A DNA stretch of 59,036 nt from Methanoculleus sp. UBA303 (GTDB lineage Archaea > Halobacteriota > Methanomicrobia > Methanomicrobiales > Methanoculleaceae): assembly GCA_002501655.1 (NCBI GenBank), contig DANY01000002.1:1-59036 (forward strand), given 5' to 3'. Below, piece by piece: positions 16,865 to 26,280 of the stretch. Position numbers and translations under genes: made by a program. Numbering within the stretch: position 1 is the stretch's first letter; each line of letters starts with the position of its first letter. The notes beneath the pieces were generated by a model. It worked only from the letters and a program-made list of their open reading frames with translations, was not told the DNA's origin and searched no databases.

Positions 16865-18679
16865 ATGGGTGCAAAGCACACTGCTCTTGAGAAATACTTC
16901 GGCTATACATCGTTCCTCCCCCACCAGGAAGAGGTCGTCGATGCCGTCCTCGCTAGAAGGGACGTCCTTGCCGTCATGGCGACCGGGGGCGGCAAATCTC
17001 TCTGCTATCAGCTCCCGGCGCTCGTCTTCGGCGGGCTGACGGTCGTCGTCTCACCGCTCATCGCCCTGATGAAAGACCAGGTCGACGGTCTCCGGGCGAA
17101 TGGCATCCCCGCGGCGACGATCAACAGTTCGCTCGGGTACGGGGAGCGGCAGATCATCGAGCGGGTGATCCTCGAAGGCCGCATCCGGGTCCTCTACGTT
17201 TCGCCGGAAAGGGCCGTGCAGCCGTTCTTCCTCTCGCTCATAGCAAAGGCCGGTGTCCGGCTCATCGCCATCGACGAGGCGCACTGCATATCGATGTGGG
17301 GGCATAACTTCCGGCCTGAGTACCGCCGGCTCCGGGTGCTCAAAGAACGGTTCCCCACGGTCCCGATCATCGCCCTGACCGCGACCGCCATCCCCGCCGT
17401 CCAGGACGACATTGCAGTGCAGCTCGCCCTGAAGAACCCGGCCCGGTTTGTCGGGAGTTTCAACCGGAAGAACCTCACCTACCGGGTGGTGCCGAAGGCC
17501 CGCTACTTCCCGAGGCTTGTGAGATACCTGAGCGAGCACCGGGACGACGCCGGGATCATCTACTGCTTCTCCCAGAAGGCGACGGAAGACCTCGCGGTGA
17601 AACTCCGGGACAGGGGCTTTTCGGCCCTTCCCTACCACGCCGGCCTCCCTGATGCCGTACGCGCGGAGAACCAGGAGGCCTTCTCACACGGTGACGCTGC
17701 CATCATCTGCGCCACCGTCGCCTTCGGCATGGGGATCGACAAACCCGATGTCCGGTTCGTCATCCATACCGACCTCCCAAAGGATATCGAGTCCTACTAC
17801 CAGGAGACCGGCCGGGCCGGGAGGGACGGGGAGGCGGCCGACTGTATCCTCTTCTATAGCCGGGGCGACTACAACACGATCCGGTACATCATCGAGAAGG
17901 AGTGTACCGATGCGGTGCAGAAGGACGTAGCCTACCGTAAGGCGGGAGCGATGCTCGACTACTGCGAGACCGCCGGGTGCCGGAGGAAGTTCCTGCTCAC
18001 CTACTTCGGCGAGGCCTACCCTGAGGAGCAATGCGGCGGGTGCGACCGGTGCGAGACACCGGTGAAGGTCTTCGATGGGACAGAGGTTGCATCGACGGTC
18101 ATCACCTGCATCGGCGAGGTCGGGGAGCGGTTCGGGGCGTCGTATGTCGCCGACGTCCTGACCGGAGCGAACGTCGCGAGGATCCGCGAGAACAGGCACG
18201 ATGCCCTCCCGGCCTACAACACCGGCGGGGGCTATACACGCGACCAGTGGCTGCTCTTCATCCAGGAGCTGGTCCGGAAGGGGTTCATCACATCGACCGG
18301 CGGCCGTTACCCGGTCCTTACGCTGAACGAACGGAGCCGGGCGGTTCTCGCGGGCGACCTCCCGGTGCCGCTCACGGAGCCGGGGCCGGAGGGCGTCGTT
18401 GCTGTGGAGGCCGGGGAAGACTACGACGAAGCCCTCTTCCTCCGGCTCCGCCGGCTCCGGAAAATCGTTGCCGACCTTGAGCGCGTGCCGCCGTTCGTCG
18501 TCTTCCACGACCGGAGCCTCAAGGAGATGGCGAAGTGCTACCCGCGCACCGGTGTTGCGCTTCTCGAGATCTATGGTGTCAGCGAGGGGAAACTGCAGCG
18601 CTACGGCAGGAGGTTCCTTGATGCCATCGATAAGCACTGCGTGGAAGAGGGGATCGGACCGGGGCGCCGGAGCGGGTGA
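16865..18679 (+). CDS. recQ: RecQ-family ATP-dependent DNA helicase
   Basis: A 604-residue superfamily 2 helicase. Walker A is at 39-45 (ATGGGKS), DEAH at 137-140, the RecQ aromatic-rich loop follows (AHCISMWGHNFRPEY), and motif VI reads QETGRAGRDG. A zinc-binding cysteine cluster occurs near 368-391 (ETAGCRRKFLL...CGGCDRCE), then an RQC winged helix and a C-terminal HRDC domain (about 515-590). The length and layout match bacterial-type RecQ, which unwinds recombination and replication intermediates. The loop reads WGHNF where WGHDF is usual, a mild change. It is a single-gene unit. Confidence 0.95.
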   Translation: MGAKHTALEKYFGYTSFLPHQEEVVDAVLARRDVLAVMATGGGKSLCYQLPALVFGGLTVVVSPLIALMKDQVDGLRANGIPAATINSSLGYGERQIIERVILEGRIRVLYVSPERAVQPFFLSLIAKAGVRLIAIDEAHCISMWGHNFRPEYRRLRVLKERFPTVPIIALTATAIPAVQDDIAVQLALKNPARFVGSFNRKNLTYRVVPKARYFPRLVRYLSEHRDDAGIIYCFSQKATEDLAVKLRDRGFSALPYHAGLPDAVRAENQEAFSHGDAAIICATVAFGMGIDKPDVRFVIHTDLPKDIESYYQETGRAGRDGEAADCILFYSRGDYNTIRYIIEKECTDAVQKDVAYRKAGAMLDYCETAGCRRKFLLTYFGEAYPEEQCGGCDRCETPVKVFDGTEVASTVITCIGEVGERFGASYVADVLTGANVARIRENRHDALPAYNTGGGYTRDQWLLFIQELVRKGFITSTGGRYPVLTLNERSRAVLAGDLPVPLTEPGPEGVVAVEAGEDYDEALFLRLRRLRKIVADLERVPPFVVFHDRSLKEMAKCYPRTGVALLEIYGVSEGKLQRYGRRFLDAIDKHCVEEGIGPGRRSG

Positions 18680-19238
18680 CGCGGCTGTCGTCCCGATACT
18701 CCTCCCGGCCGTGACGCTGCACGCCGGGTGGATCCGCCCCGCAAGTCCCGGAAGACGGAATCGGTGGAGAGGTGCCGCCCGCAAAGAGGAGAGGGGAGCA
18801 TCAGGCGGGGGGCTGCAGCCTCTCGCTGCCCGGTAAGGTCTCCTTTCAGGTGGAGGATCCCGGCACCCGGACGCGACCCCCAAAATATCCTCCACCCGCC
18901 ATGAGGCCGTCTGCCCGGCAGGTGCCGGAGGAAGGATTCCCGGTGAGATAGGCGCCGTCCCAGGCTCATCCAATTTTATAGAGAAGATTAATATATACTC
19001 ATAAATATTTTGATCTCGTCGCAGATCGAAGGTGCTTCGACCACCGCACTGATCGTTGATTCGCAGAAGGCCAGCTGACGAGAAAATCCTTTCATGCACC
19101 CGTACGTCGTTCTGAAATGTGCCGCACGACCCATCACGGCCATCTCTTCCATTCACATGGCGGGACTCGAACGTTTCATGGATATCATCACCCCGAAGCA
19201 CCTGCCTGCTGGGACAGACTGTCTGAGGAGTTGAGGAG
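18680..19238. promoter_or_regulatory. Long promoter/leader region of the giant surface protein gene
   Basis: A 559-bp gap with no clear gene. Positions 18680-18960 are GC-rich and featureless to me. An AT-rich promoter-like block follows at about 18970-19010 with two TATA candidates (TTTATAGAG near 18974 and AATATATACT near 18990). That would leave a leader of about 200 nt before ATG 19239, which contains a 46-codon ORF (see separate entry). Confidence 0.5.
19094..19234 (+). CDS. Possible 46-residue upstream ORF
   Basis: ATG 19094 opens a 46-codon frame (MHPYVVLKCAARPITAISSI at the start) that ends in TGA at 19232-19234, four bases before the giant gene's ATG. The stop falls inside the ribosome-binding region GAGGAGTTGAGGAG. 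There is no ribosome site before this ORF and no known family, so it may be chance. If translated it could couple expression of the downstream gene. Confidence 0.2.
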   Translation: MHPYVVLKCAARPITAISSIHMAGLERFMDIITPKHLPAGTDCLRS

Positions 19239-22200
19239 ATGAGAAAAGAGAGCATTCTGATCTTTGTAGTGTTAGCCTGCGCACTGGCAACTGTCGCCGG
19301 CGCCGCTGTCGTAGACCTCTCCGTGGTGTGGAACAAGACCTATGGCAAACCTGGCGCGAACGATTCCGCATACTCGATCGTCCAGGTCCCGGGGGACAGG
19401 GGATACGTCTTCGCCGGCGAGACCGGATCGTTTGGCGCTGGAGAGACCGACGCCTGGGTGGTCGATCTCTCTGGATCAGGCGCCGAACGATGGAACAGGA
19501 CCTACGGTGACCCCGGTAAGGATACGGCCCGCTCAGTGATCAACACATCGGACGGGAACTACCTCTTTGCGGGGACGCTCACCTTCGTGACCGGGGAAAA
19601 CCGGAGAGATACCAACGTCCTGGTCGTGAAATTCAGCCCAACGGGTGATATCATCTGGAATGAGACGTTCGGTGGGCCCGATGACAACGCCACGGCATAC
19701 GCGGTCGCCGAAACAGCGGACGGAGGTTACATTGTCGTCGGTGCAACGGCGTTCTGGGGAGAACCGGACACCGATGCGCTGGTGATCAAGCTCAACGGTT
19801 CCGGGTCGGAGGAGTGGAGCCGCACCTTCGGGGAGCCGGAGCTTAACGATTCGGCATACGCGGTCGTCGCGGCACCGTCCGGCGATATCGGTGTTGCAGG
19901 AAGCACGGAGTCGTTTGAAGCGTTCGAGACCGATGCGTTCGTCCAGAAGATCGACCCGTCCGGGAGCGAGGCCTGGAACGTGACCTTCGGCGGTGCGGAG
20001 AACGACACTGCCCGGTCAATCGTCCTTGCGCCGGACGGGGGTTTCGTCTTTTCGGGGAGTTACATGAGCAGGGCCGCCTCCGGCAGGACGGATGATGACG
20101 CCCTGGTCGTCAAGATGAGACCGGACGGGAAGGTCGCCTGGAACTGGACCTATGGGGACGCGGGCGAGAACGAGTCGACCGGATCGATCATCGCCACTCG
20201 CGACGGCGGATACCTCTTTGTCGGCAGAACCGGAAAGTCGCCGCTCGATAACGACGCCTGGGTCGTGAAACTTGATGGCACGGGGGCCGTCGAGGGCGAC
20301 CTGACGATCGGGGGCGCGAACCCGGGCGACCGGGCAGCGTCGGTCATCCAGACGGCGGCATCCGAGTATGTCTTTGCGGGGACCTTCAACAGCACAAAGA
20401 AGGGCGGCACGCCGGAGACCGATGCCTGGGTCGTAAAACTGACCACGAAACCGAAGACGGTGACAAAACCGCCGTCAAAGCCGCCGAAACCGCCGAAAGT
20501 CTGCCCCGCGCAGTGCCCCCCGCCGACGCCGAAACCGACAATAACACCCAAGCCGAAGACCGGCAGTATCGGCGACTTCGTCTGGAGCGATACGAACAAA
20601 AACGGCATCCAGGATGGCGGTGAGCCCGGGATACAGGGCGTCACCGTCAAACTCCTGAATGCGCAGCAGCAGGAGATTGCCACCAGGGTGACTGATTCGA
20701 GGGGCAATTACGTCTTCAGCGGTCTGCAGCCCGGCGACTATTATGTCAGGTTCAGCCCCCCGAAAGGATATACGTTCACCAAGACAGATGCCGGGGGTGA
20801 CGACGCTAAAGACAGCGACGCTGACCAGACGACCGGCAGGACCGCGAAGATCGCCCTCAGGGCGGGAGAGAGACAGCTCAAGTGGGATGCCGGGATGATC
20901 AAACAGGCGCCGTCGACCGGCGGGCAGATCGGCGATCTCGTCTGGGAGGACACTAACAAGGACGGCATCCAGGATACGGGCGAGAAGGGCGTAGCCGGCG
21001 TCACCGTGCGGCTGCTGGACGGGACCGGCAACCCGGTCCCAGGTGCCGGCGGAAACCCGCGCGAGGTGAAGACCGATGCAAACGGCAAGTATCTGTTTGC
21101 TGATCTGGCGGCCGGGAACTACATCGTCGAATTCGTAGCCCCCGAGAGCGCGGCATTCACCGTGAAAGGCGCCGGGAGCGACGCCGCAAAGGACAGCGAT
21201 GCGGACCAGACGACCGGCCGGACGGGTGTAATCGCACTCAAGGAGAACGAATTACAGGATCGGTGGGATGCAGGGCTGGTCACGGGGCCGGCGCCGGGAA
21301 CGACGGCGGAGGTTCACGGCAGAGTCTGGGAGGACGTAAACGGGGACAACATACAGCAGCGAGAGCAGGCCAACCAGGAACCGGGCATTCCGAATATCGA
21401 GGTGAAACTTCGTAAAGCCGACGGCGTGGGAACGATTCAGGACAGGACTACGACCAATGCGGATGGAATATACCAGTTCAAGAACGTTCCGCCGGGGAAC
21501 TACTACCTTGAATTCAGCCTTATCGCCGGGTATAAATTCGTGGCGAAGCCGGATCAGGGCAATGACAACGAGGACAGCGACGTCGATCCCCTCTCCGGCA
21601 TGACCGAGAGTTTCACCCTCCGGGCCGGCGAAATAAAGGATCACTGGGATGCGGGCATGACCCGTTTCACGGGTGAGATCGGCGGAACGGTCTGGGAGGA
21701 TAACGGCAACGGTATCCTCGAAGATTCTGCAGCCGGAGATCACGGCGCTGTAGCCGGTGTCGTTGTCTCGCTGATGAAACATGACGGCGGCGGGCAGTAC
21801 ACAAGGGTTGCGACGGATGCGACAGACGCGAACGGGGTCTTCCTGTTCTCGGGTCTGGCACCGGGACAGTACGGTCTGGTTGTCAAGCCGCCCGCCTGGG
21901 CTGCGTTCACGAAGTTCGATCAGTACGGTGCCGGGCGGAACAATGTGGGGCTTGTCCTCGACAGCAACGGGTATGGGTTCATCGCCCCCCCGATCACGCT
22001 CGGAGTGGGGGACTCGCAGAAACAATGGGATGTCGGACTCCTGCGCAAATCCGGCTCCTTCAGAGGTTCAACGGATTGGGGGCAGGTCGGCAGGGACCTG
22101 GCACACTGGTTCCTCTGTCCGCCGCCCCTGAACTGGATGGGTATCTGCCTTGTAGCCCCGATACTCTCACCTCTCGACCTGACGGGATCGGCGGGGGCGA

Positions 22201-23666
22201 TCGCCGGCACCGGTATGGGAGGAGCGAGTCTCTTTGACGGCACGGTGGATGTCTACGTCGACGGTATCCTTCATTCATGGCTGCCGGGTATACTTCAGAT
22301 GGTAACAGGACTCGTGCAGAGTGCAGGCACCGGCGATACCGTGCAGGCAAATTCCGGGGCCTCCCTTACGCCCGGTTCCCCCGGTAGTCTCCCGTCCGAA
22401 AACACCCCATCTTCGGGGGATTCCGGTTTCCCGGATATCGTCTATGAAAATGAAACCCATCCCCCTCCTGATGTTAACACCACGGGGATAGGCGTCATAC
22501 TGGGCGGAGTCGTGAACGATACCAACAGAAACAATGAACTTGATGCCGATGAAGCGGGCGTCCCCGGGATAGAGGTGCAACTTCTGGCTTCTAACGGGCT
22601 CACGGACTCCGGTACGACCACATCCGTTACAGACGGGAACGGGACGTATATCTTTACGAATCTCACTTTGGGAGAGTACTCTCTGCAGTTTACGCTTCCG
22701 CCCGGTTACGAATTCACCTGCCCCGTCGAAGGATCCGACCTGGATCCCCAAACAGGCAGATCGACGGTGATCGAGATCCGAACCGGGAAGGCCCTGGCGG
22801 TGATGAACGTAGGGATCGCCAAATCCCCAAGCCGGCCTCTGACCAACAGCACCATCGGGGACCTCGTCTGGAACGACACCGACGGGAACGGCATCCAGGA
22901 CAAGGGTGAGGAAGGCATTGCCGGCGCCATCGTCGAGCTCTACTACGCAAACGAGACCCTCGCCAATTCAACGACGACGGATGCAGATGGGGCCTACCTC
23001 TTCACCGCTCTCCCGGCGGGCGAGTACCACCTGGTCTTTGGACTGCCGGAAGGCTACAACTTCACGCCGGCCAATCAGGGCGCCGACGACGCGCGGGACA
23101 GCGACGCCGACCCGGCGACCGGCAGGACGGCAAGCATCACGCTCGCCGGGAACGAGACACAGCTTGACTGGGACGCGGGGTTGAACCTGACGCCTGCAGA
23201 GGTTCCGGCCGAAAACGGGAGTATCGGCGACTTTGTCTGGGAGGACACCAACCAGGACGGTATCCAGGACCCGGGTGAGCCCGGGCTTTCGGACGTCGGC
23301 GTCATCCTCATCGGCGCGGACGGTTCTGAGGTCACCACCGTAACGACCGGCGCGGGCGGCGCCTATCTCTTCACCGGCATCCTGCCGGGAACGTACTCCG
23401 TGAGGTTCGAAGCACCGGCCGACTACACGTTCACTGCACCCGACCAGGGCAGTGATGACGCGGATAGTGACGCCGACCCGTCCAGCGGCACCACCGCACA
23501 GTTCGAACTCGGGGCAGGCGAAGAGCAGATCGACTGGGACGCGGGGATGTACCTGAATGTCTCTGAAACCCCTGAACCGACGGTGACACCCGAAGAGGAA
23601 GAGACGACCCCCGGAGAAGAGGTCACGCCCGGAGAAGAGAGGACACCGGAAGGTTCTATCCTATAG
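19239..23666 (+). CDS. Giant secreted beta-propeller/SdrD-type B-repeat protein
   Basis: A 1475-residue exported protein with a signal peptide (about 1-25). Seven repeats of about 57 residues (20 to about 400) each open with a W-N-x-T-Y/F-G-like motif and contain DGGY(I/V)(V/F)xG and DAWVVKL strands, which suggests a seven-bladed propeller. A Lys/Pro linker with a CPAQC pair (about 404-440) follows. Seven SdrD/Cna-B-like domains start near residues 442, 562, 690, 812, 1083, 1203 and 1326, most with a calcium-type DTNxDGIQD loop. A non-repeat, partly hydrophobic insert (about 930-1080) splits domains four and five. The C-terminus is a Thr/Pro/Glu-rich tail without membrane anchor. Ribosome site GAGGAG precedes the ATG. 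Confidence 0.9.
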   Translation: MRKESILIFVVLACALATVAGAAVVDLSVVWNKTYGKPGANDSAYSIVQVPGDRGYVFAGETGSFGAGETDAWVVDLSGSGAERWNRTYGDPGKDTARSVINTSDGNYLFAGTLTFVTGENRRDTNVLVVKFSPTGDIIWNETFGGPDDNATAYAVAETADGGYIVVGATAFWGEPDTDALVIKLNGSGSEEWSRTFGEPELNDSAYAVVAAPSGDIGVAGSTESFEAFETDAFVQKIDPSGSEAWNVTFGGAENDTARSIVLAPDGGFVFSGSYMSRAASGRTDDDALVVKMRPDGKVAWNWTYGDAGENESTGSIIATRDGGYLFVGRTGKSPLDNDAWVVKLDGTGAVEGDLTIGGANPGDRAASVIQTAASEYVFAGTFNSTKKGGTPETDAWVVKLTTKPKTVTKPPSKPPKPPKVCPAQCPPPTPKPTITPKPKTGSIGDFVWSDTNKNGIQDGGEPGIQGVTVKLLNAQQQEIATRVTDSRGNYVFSGLQPGDYYVRFSPPKGYTFTKTDAGGDDAKDSDADQTTGRTAKIALRAGERQLKWDAGMIKQAPSTGGQIGDLVWEDTNKDGIQDTGEKGVAGVTVRLLDGTGNPVPGAGGNPREVKTDANGKYLFADLAAGNYIVEFVAPESAAFTVKGAGSDAAKDSDADQTTGRTGVIALKENELQDRWDAGLVTGPAPGTTAEVHGRVWEDVNGDNIQQREQANQEPGIPNIEVKLRKADGVGTIQDRTTTNADGIYQFKNVPPGNYYLEFSLIAGYKFVAKPDQGNDNEDSDVDPLSGMTESFTLRAGEIKDHWDAGMTRFTGEIGGTVWEDNGNGILEDSAAGDHGAVAGVVVSLMKHDGGGQYTRVATDATDANGVFLFSGLAPGQYGLVVKPPAWAAFTKFDQYGAGRNNVGLVLDSNGYGFIAPPITLGVGDSQKQWDVGLLRKSGSFRGSTDWGQVGRDLAHWFLCPPPLNWMGICLVAPILSPLDLTGSAGAIAGTGMGGASLFDGTVDVYVDGILHSWLPGILQMVTGLVQSAGTGDTVQANSGASLTPGSPGSLPSENTPSSGDSGFPDIVYENETHPPPDVNTTGIGVILGGVVNDTNRNNELDADEAGVPGIEVQLLASNGLTDSGTTTSVTDGNGTYIFTNLTLGEYSLQFTLPPGYEFTCPVEGSDLDPQTGRSTVIEIRTGKALAVMNVGIAKSPSRPLTNSTIGDLVWNDTDGNGIQDKGEEGIAGAIVELYYANETLANSTTTDADGAYLFTALPAGEYHLVFGLPEGYNFTPANQGADDARDSDADPATGRTASITLAGNETQLDWDAGLNLTPAEVPAENGSIGDFVWEDTNQDGIQDPGEPGLSDVGVILIGADGSEVTTVTTGAGGAYLFTGILPGTYSVRFEAPADYTFTAPDQGSDDADSDADPSSGTTAQFELGAGEEQIDWDAGMYLNVSETPEPTVTPEEEETTPGEEVTPGEERTPEGSIL

Positions 23667-23736
23667 GGCCGCTGTGAGGGGGCGTTCACCCCGGCGGGGA
23701 GCCGGCGCGGGGTCCGGTGCCGTCCCGAAGATCCCT

Positions 23737-23754
23737 GCCCGTTTTTTCACGGGC
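23737..23754 (+). terminator. Hairpin with U-rich loop after the giant gene
   Basis: GCCCGT (23737-23742) pairs perfectly with ACGGGC (23749-23754) around a T-rich loop, so six T residues run from stem into loop. It lies about 70 bp past the giant gene's stop and is the most likely transcript end in the 237-bp gap before the next gene. Confidence 0.45.
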
Positions 23755-23903
23755 GCTTCCCGGCAGCCTGCCGGGAGGCATCCCCCGGGCATGTGCCGGC
23801 CCGCGGGATCGAGCGCCGTCCACGGTAGCGCCGGTACCGCACTGCCGCTCTCAACTCGATGTGTTAATGAGCATGCAGGGTCAATGCGCAATGTACCAGG
23901 ACC

Positions 23904-24869
23904 ATGCGGCTCATATCATGGAACGTTGATCTCTTTCGCTCCGGTACAAAGAGCGTGGAGAAGAAAGTCGAAGCAGTCTGCCAGCACTCCCCGGATATCG
24001 TCGCCTTCCAGGAGGTGACGGACCGGGCTCTGCCGCTCTTTCGTGAAGAACTGGAGAACTTTGGGTTGTCCTACTCCGTCGACAGCCTTGCTCTGGTGGA
24101 GATTGCGCGGGTGGCCTACATGGCCGAGCGGTTAAACGACCTCCGCACACGGAACGCAAGCGACCCGTTCCAGTTTGCGTACAGCATCTCCCGGCTCTCC
24201 GAGCAGTGCTCACCATCGGGTGAAGCAAAGGATTTCGGATGCCTGATAGCAAGCAGGTATCCCCTTACCCCGCTAAACCCCCTCGACTTCGATATACCGT
24301 GGAAGCAGCGGGTGGTCTCTGCCGTCGTCAGCGCACCCACAGGCGAGTTCGAGATCCACAACGTCCATGTGCCCACGGCGATAGGCAGCCGGAGAAATGA
24401 GATCGCGAAGGCCGAGACGCTGGTCGGGATCTACCGGCGCCTTGCCGTCAGGTCGGCAAGACCGCGGGTCTTCTGCGGGGACCTCCACATACCGGAAGCA
24501 GAGCTCCCCGACGGGACGATCGTTCCCTTCTACCGCGATATCCTCCCTGACAAAACCTACGCCACGGTCTCCGAGAGCGACGAGTATCTCGGGCGGCCGA
24601 GGAGATGGTGGTATAACGCCGAGATGAACGTTCTCACCGGCCTTGCGGAGTACGACCTCCCTGATGTCTTCCGGAGGCTGCACGGTTACCGGGCGAGGGA
24701 GTACAGCTGGTGTCCCGACCGCGGGCCTGAAGATGTCCCGAAGTGCAAGCGCTACGATCACATCTTCGCGTCTGCGCGCCTCAACCCGACGGCGTGCTGG
24801 TACCTGCATGACCTCCGGGGGCAGGGGTTGAGCGACCACTCCGCCGTCGTGATGGACTTTGAACCGTGA
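23904..24869 (+). CDS. Endonuclease/exonuclease/phosphatase (EEP) family protein
   Basis: A 321-residue protein of the Mg-dependent EEP fold. Recognisable motifs are LISWNVDLF (residues 3-11), VAFQEV (metal-binding Glu), IHNVHVP, FCGDLH, and the terminal SDHSAVVMDF catalytic Asp-His. Substrates in this superfamily range from DNA to phospho-lipids and cannot be told here. No signal peptide is present, so it is probably cytoplasmic. The ATG at 23904 begins with the first beta strand, as in homologues. It is convergent with the regulator gene, 9 bp away. Confidence 0.82.
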   Translation: MRLISWNVDLFRSGTKSVEKKVEAVCQHSPDIVAFQEVTDRALPLFREELENFGLSYSVDSLALVEIARVAYMAERLNDLRTRNASDPFQFAYSISRLSEQCSPSGEAKDFGCLIASRYPLTPLNPLDFDIPWKQRVVSAVVSAPTGEFEIHNVHVPTAIGSRRNEIAKAETLVGIYRRLAVRSARPRVFCGDLHIPEAELPDGTIVPFYRDILPDKTYATVSESDEYLGRPRRWWYNAEMNVLTGLAEYDLPDVFRRLHGYRAREYSWCPDRGPEDVPKCKRYDHIFASARLNPTACWYLHDLRGQGLSDHSAVVMDFEP

Positions 24870-24878
24870 TCTCTCCCC

Positions 24879-25676
24879 TCAGTCACGATTCCGCCCTTCC
24901 CCATTCCTGCCGGTATGGATGCTACTCTCCCGGACCTTCCAGTTGAGTTCCGAGAGCGCTCTGAGCGATTCGTAGCCGCTCAAGCTGATGCAGTATTCAC
25001 CGCGGTCTTTGCGCTGCCGGATCAGGCCGCCTGCCAGGAGTTTCTCCAGGTGGAAGAGGAGGTTGCCCCCGCGCAGATCGGTGATCTTTGCGAGGTCAGA
25101 GAACGACTTCCCTTCGTGGTAGAGAGATTTGAGGATCCGAACCCGGTGAGGGCTGCTCAGAGGGTAGCAGATCGTGTTTGCGACATCCTCCGGTGAGAGG
25201 GCCTCGATGGTATGCTCTTCCCCCCGCCCGTCCCGGTAACCATGGATCGATTCGAGCATCCGGAGTTGGCGGTCGAACTGCCTGCCTGCTTCCCGAAAAC
25301 AGGGGGCACAGTGGTCGGTCGGAGCGCATCGCTGCAGTTCTGCGAGTTGTTCCCTGACAGCACCAACAGCCCCGGCCGGTACCTCTCCCATCTTCAGGTG
25401 CTCGATCGCGCTCTCGAAGAGGGCGGCAAAAGCAGCCCTGCACCGTCCCTCGAGAGGGCAGCCCGAAGCCTCGCGGCCGATCAGGTCGCTTGCGTTCTCG
25501 ATGTGTCCGCGCACGGCGGCTTCGGCGCACTGCCGCCGAAACTCGGAAAAGAGCAGGTCTACCTGCCGGCCGTCCGGGACGGCATACCGCCGGACCTCGG
25601 CCCGGAGTTCTGCGATCTCATGCCGGAGAGCGGTGAGTTCCGATCCGCCGTTTGTAGTTTCCATGATGTCAAACAT
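24879..25676 (-). CDS. ArsR-like winged-helix regulator with N-terminal Cys-rich domain
   Basis: A 265-residue regulator. The C-terminal part (about 160-245) is a winged helix of ArsR type (LSSPHRVRILKSL ... GGNLLFHLEKLLAGGLI). The N-terminal 150 residues contain an initial coiled-coil-like helix and cysteines at 50, 73, 79, 117, 123 and 126 (C-x5-C and C-x5-C-x2-C), which could bind metal, a cluster or sense thiol state. The gene is divergent from an FMN-binding protein gene, with an inverted repeat around the shared promoter, so that gene is a likely target. ATG 25664 is an alternative start. Confidence 0.82.
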   Translation of the reverse strand: MFDIMETTNGGSELTALRHEIAELRAEVRRYAVPDGRQVDLLFSEFRRQCAEAAVRGHIENASDLIGREASGCPLEGRCRAAFAALFESAIEHLKMGEVPAGAVGAVREQLAELQRCAPTDHCAPCFREAGRQFDRQLRMLESIHGYRDGRGEEHTIEALSPEDVANTICYPLSSPHRVRILKSLYHEGKSFSDLAKITDLRGGNLLFHLEKLLAGGLIRQRKDRGEYCISLSGYESLRALSELNWKVRESSIHTGRNGEGRNRD

Positions 25677-25735
25677 CCGTCTCTATGATGGAGCGGCGTG
25701 GGCTGTCGGGTCAGGGGTCTGTAGCACCGCCGCCG

Positions 25736-25776
25736 TAACTACAGTTCTCTGACGAATTACTATATAAATCTGTAGT
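25736..25776. promoter_or_regulatory. Operator-like inverted repeat around a TATA box
   Basis: AACTACAG (25736-25743) and CTGTAGTT (25769-25776) are exact inverted complements separated by 25 bp. The TATA box CTATATAAA (25759-25767) lies between them, directly next to the second arm. The flavoprotein ATG is at 25802, so transcription would start a few bases before it. The position would let a bound dimer or tetramer block TBP/TFB. The divergent regulator is the obvious candidate. Confidence 0.6.
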
Positions 25777-25801
25777 TTAGAAAATCTATTGGTGAAAACC
25801 G

Positions 25802-26206
25802 ATGGTTGCATTAACTGAAGAGATGAAAGCGGCGTTCCAGGCAATGAAGATCTTCCCGGTTGCCACAGCCTCAAAGGACGGGTGGCCGAACGTAGTGCCG
25901 ATCGGGTTCGTCGAACTCGTCGACGACGAGACGATCTGGATTGCGGACAACTTCATGAAGAAGACGCTCGCAAACATCCTTGAGAACCCGAAGATGTCCA
26001 TATACATCTGGGGAGCCGAGACGAAGGGCTGTTTCCAGGCCAAGGGCGATGTCATAGTCAAGACCAGCGGCCCGGAGTTTGAGAAGATGCAGTTTACCGT
26101 CCGGTCGAAGATGTCAAAGGCGCCGGCAAAGAGCCTCCTCATCATGAAGATCCGGGAGATCTACGAGTGCGCTCCCGGCCCAAAGGCGGGAGAGAAGATT
26201 CTTTAA
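25802..26206 (+). CDS. FMN-binding split-barrel (PNPOx-like) protein
   Basis: A 134-residue PNPOx-like flavoprotein; the start MVALTEEMKAAFQAMKIFPV and ATASKDGWPNVVPIGFVELV are typical of small FMN-binding proteins of methanogens related to flavin reductases. Motif MKKTLANILENPKMSIYIW matches the FMN phosphate-binding region. A single Cys (CFQAKGD) and a C-terminal Cys (YECAPGP) are present. The function is probably electron transfer or reduction of a small molecule. Promoter TATA is about 36-43 nt upstream, so the leader is short. A T-tract terminator follows. Confidence 0.85.
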   Translation: MVALTEEMKAAFQAMKIFPVATASKDGWPNVVPIGFVELVDDETIWIADNFMKKTLANILENPKMSIYIWGAETKGCFQAKGDVIVKTSGPEFEKMQFTVRSKMSKAPAKSLLIMKIREIYECAPGPKAGEKIL

Positions 26207-26209
26207 ACC

Positions 26210-26216
26210 TTTTTTT
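26210..26216 (+). terminator. T7 tract after the flavoprotein gene
   Basis: Seven T residues start four bases after the stop codon, an archaeal T-tract terminator. Confidence 0.6.
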
Positions 26217-26280
26217 GAGGAACCTTTGCCCGGGTCTGCCAGGGTTATTTCCCCGGCCCATGTGGGAGGGCGATCGACAG

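Noticed and set aside
19159..19175. T-arm-like sequence (minus-strand GTTCGAGTCCCGCC) resembling a tRNA 3' end
   Set aside because: No matching acceptor 5' strand or anticodon arm upstream; a lone T-arm match is common by chance.
17684..19336. 550-codon minus-strand open frame opposite recQ
   Set aside because: Antisense to an intact RecQ; no family pattern in its translation.
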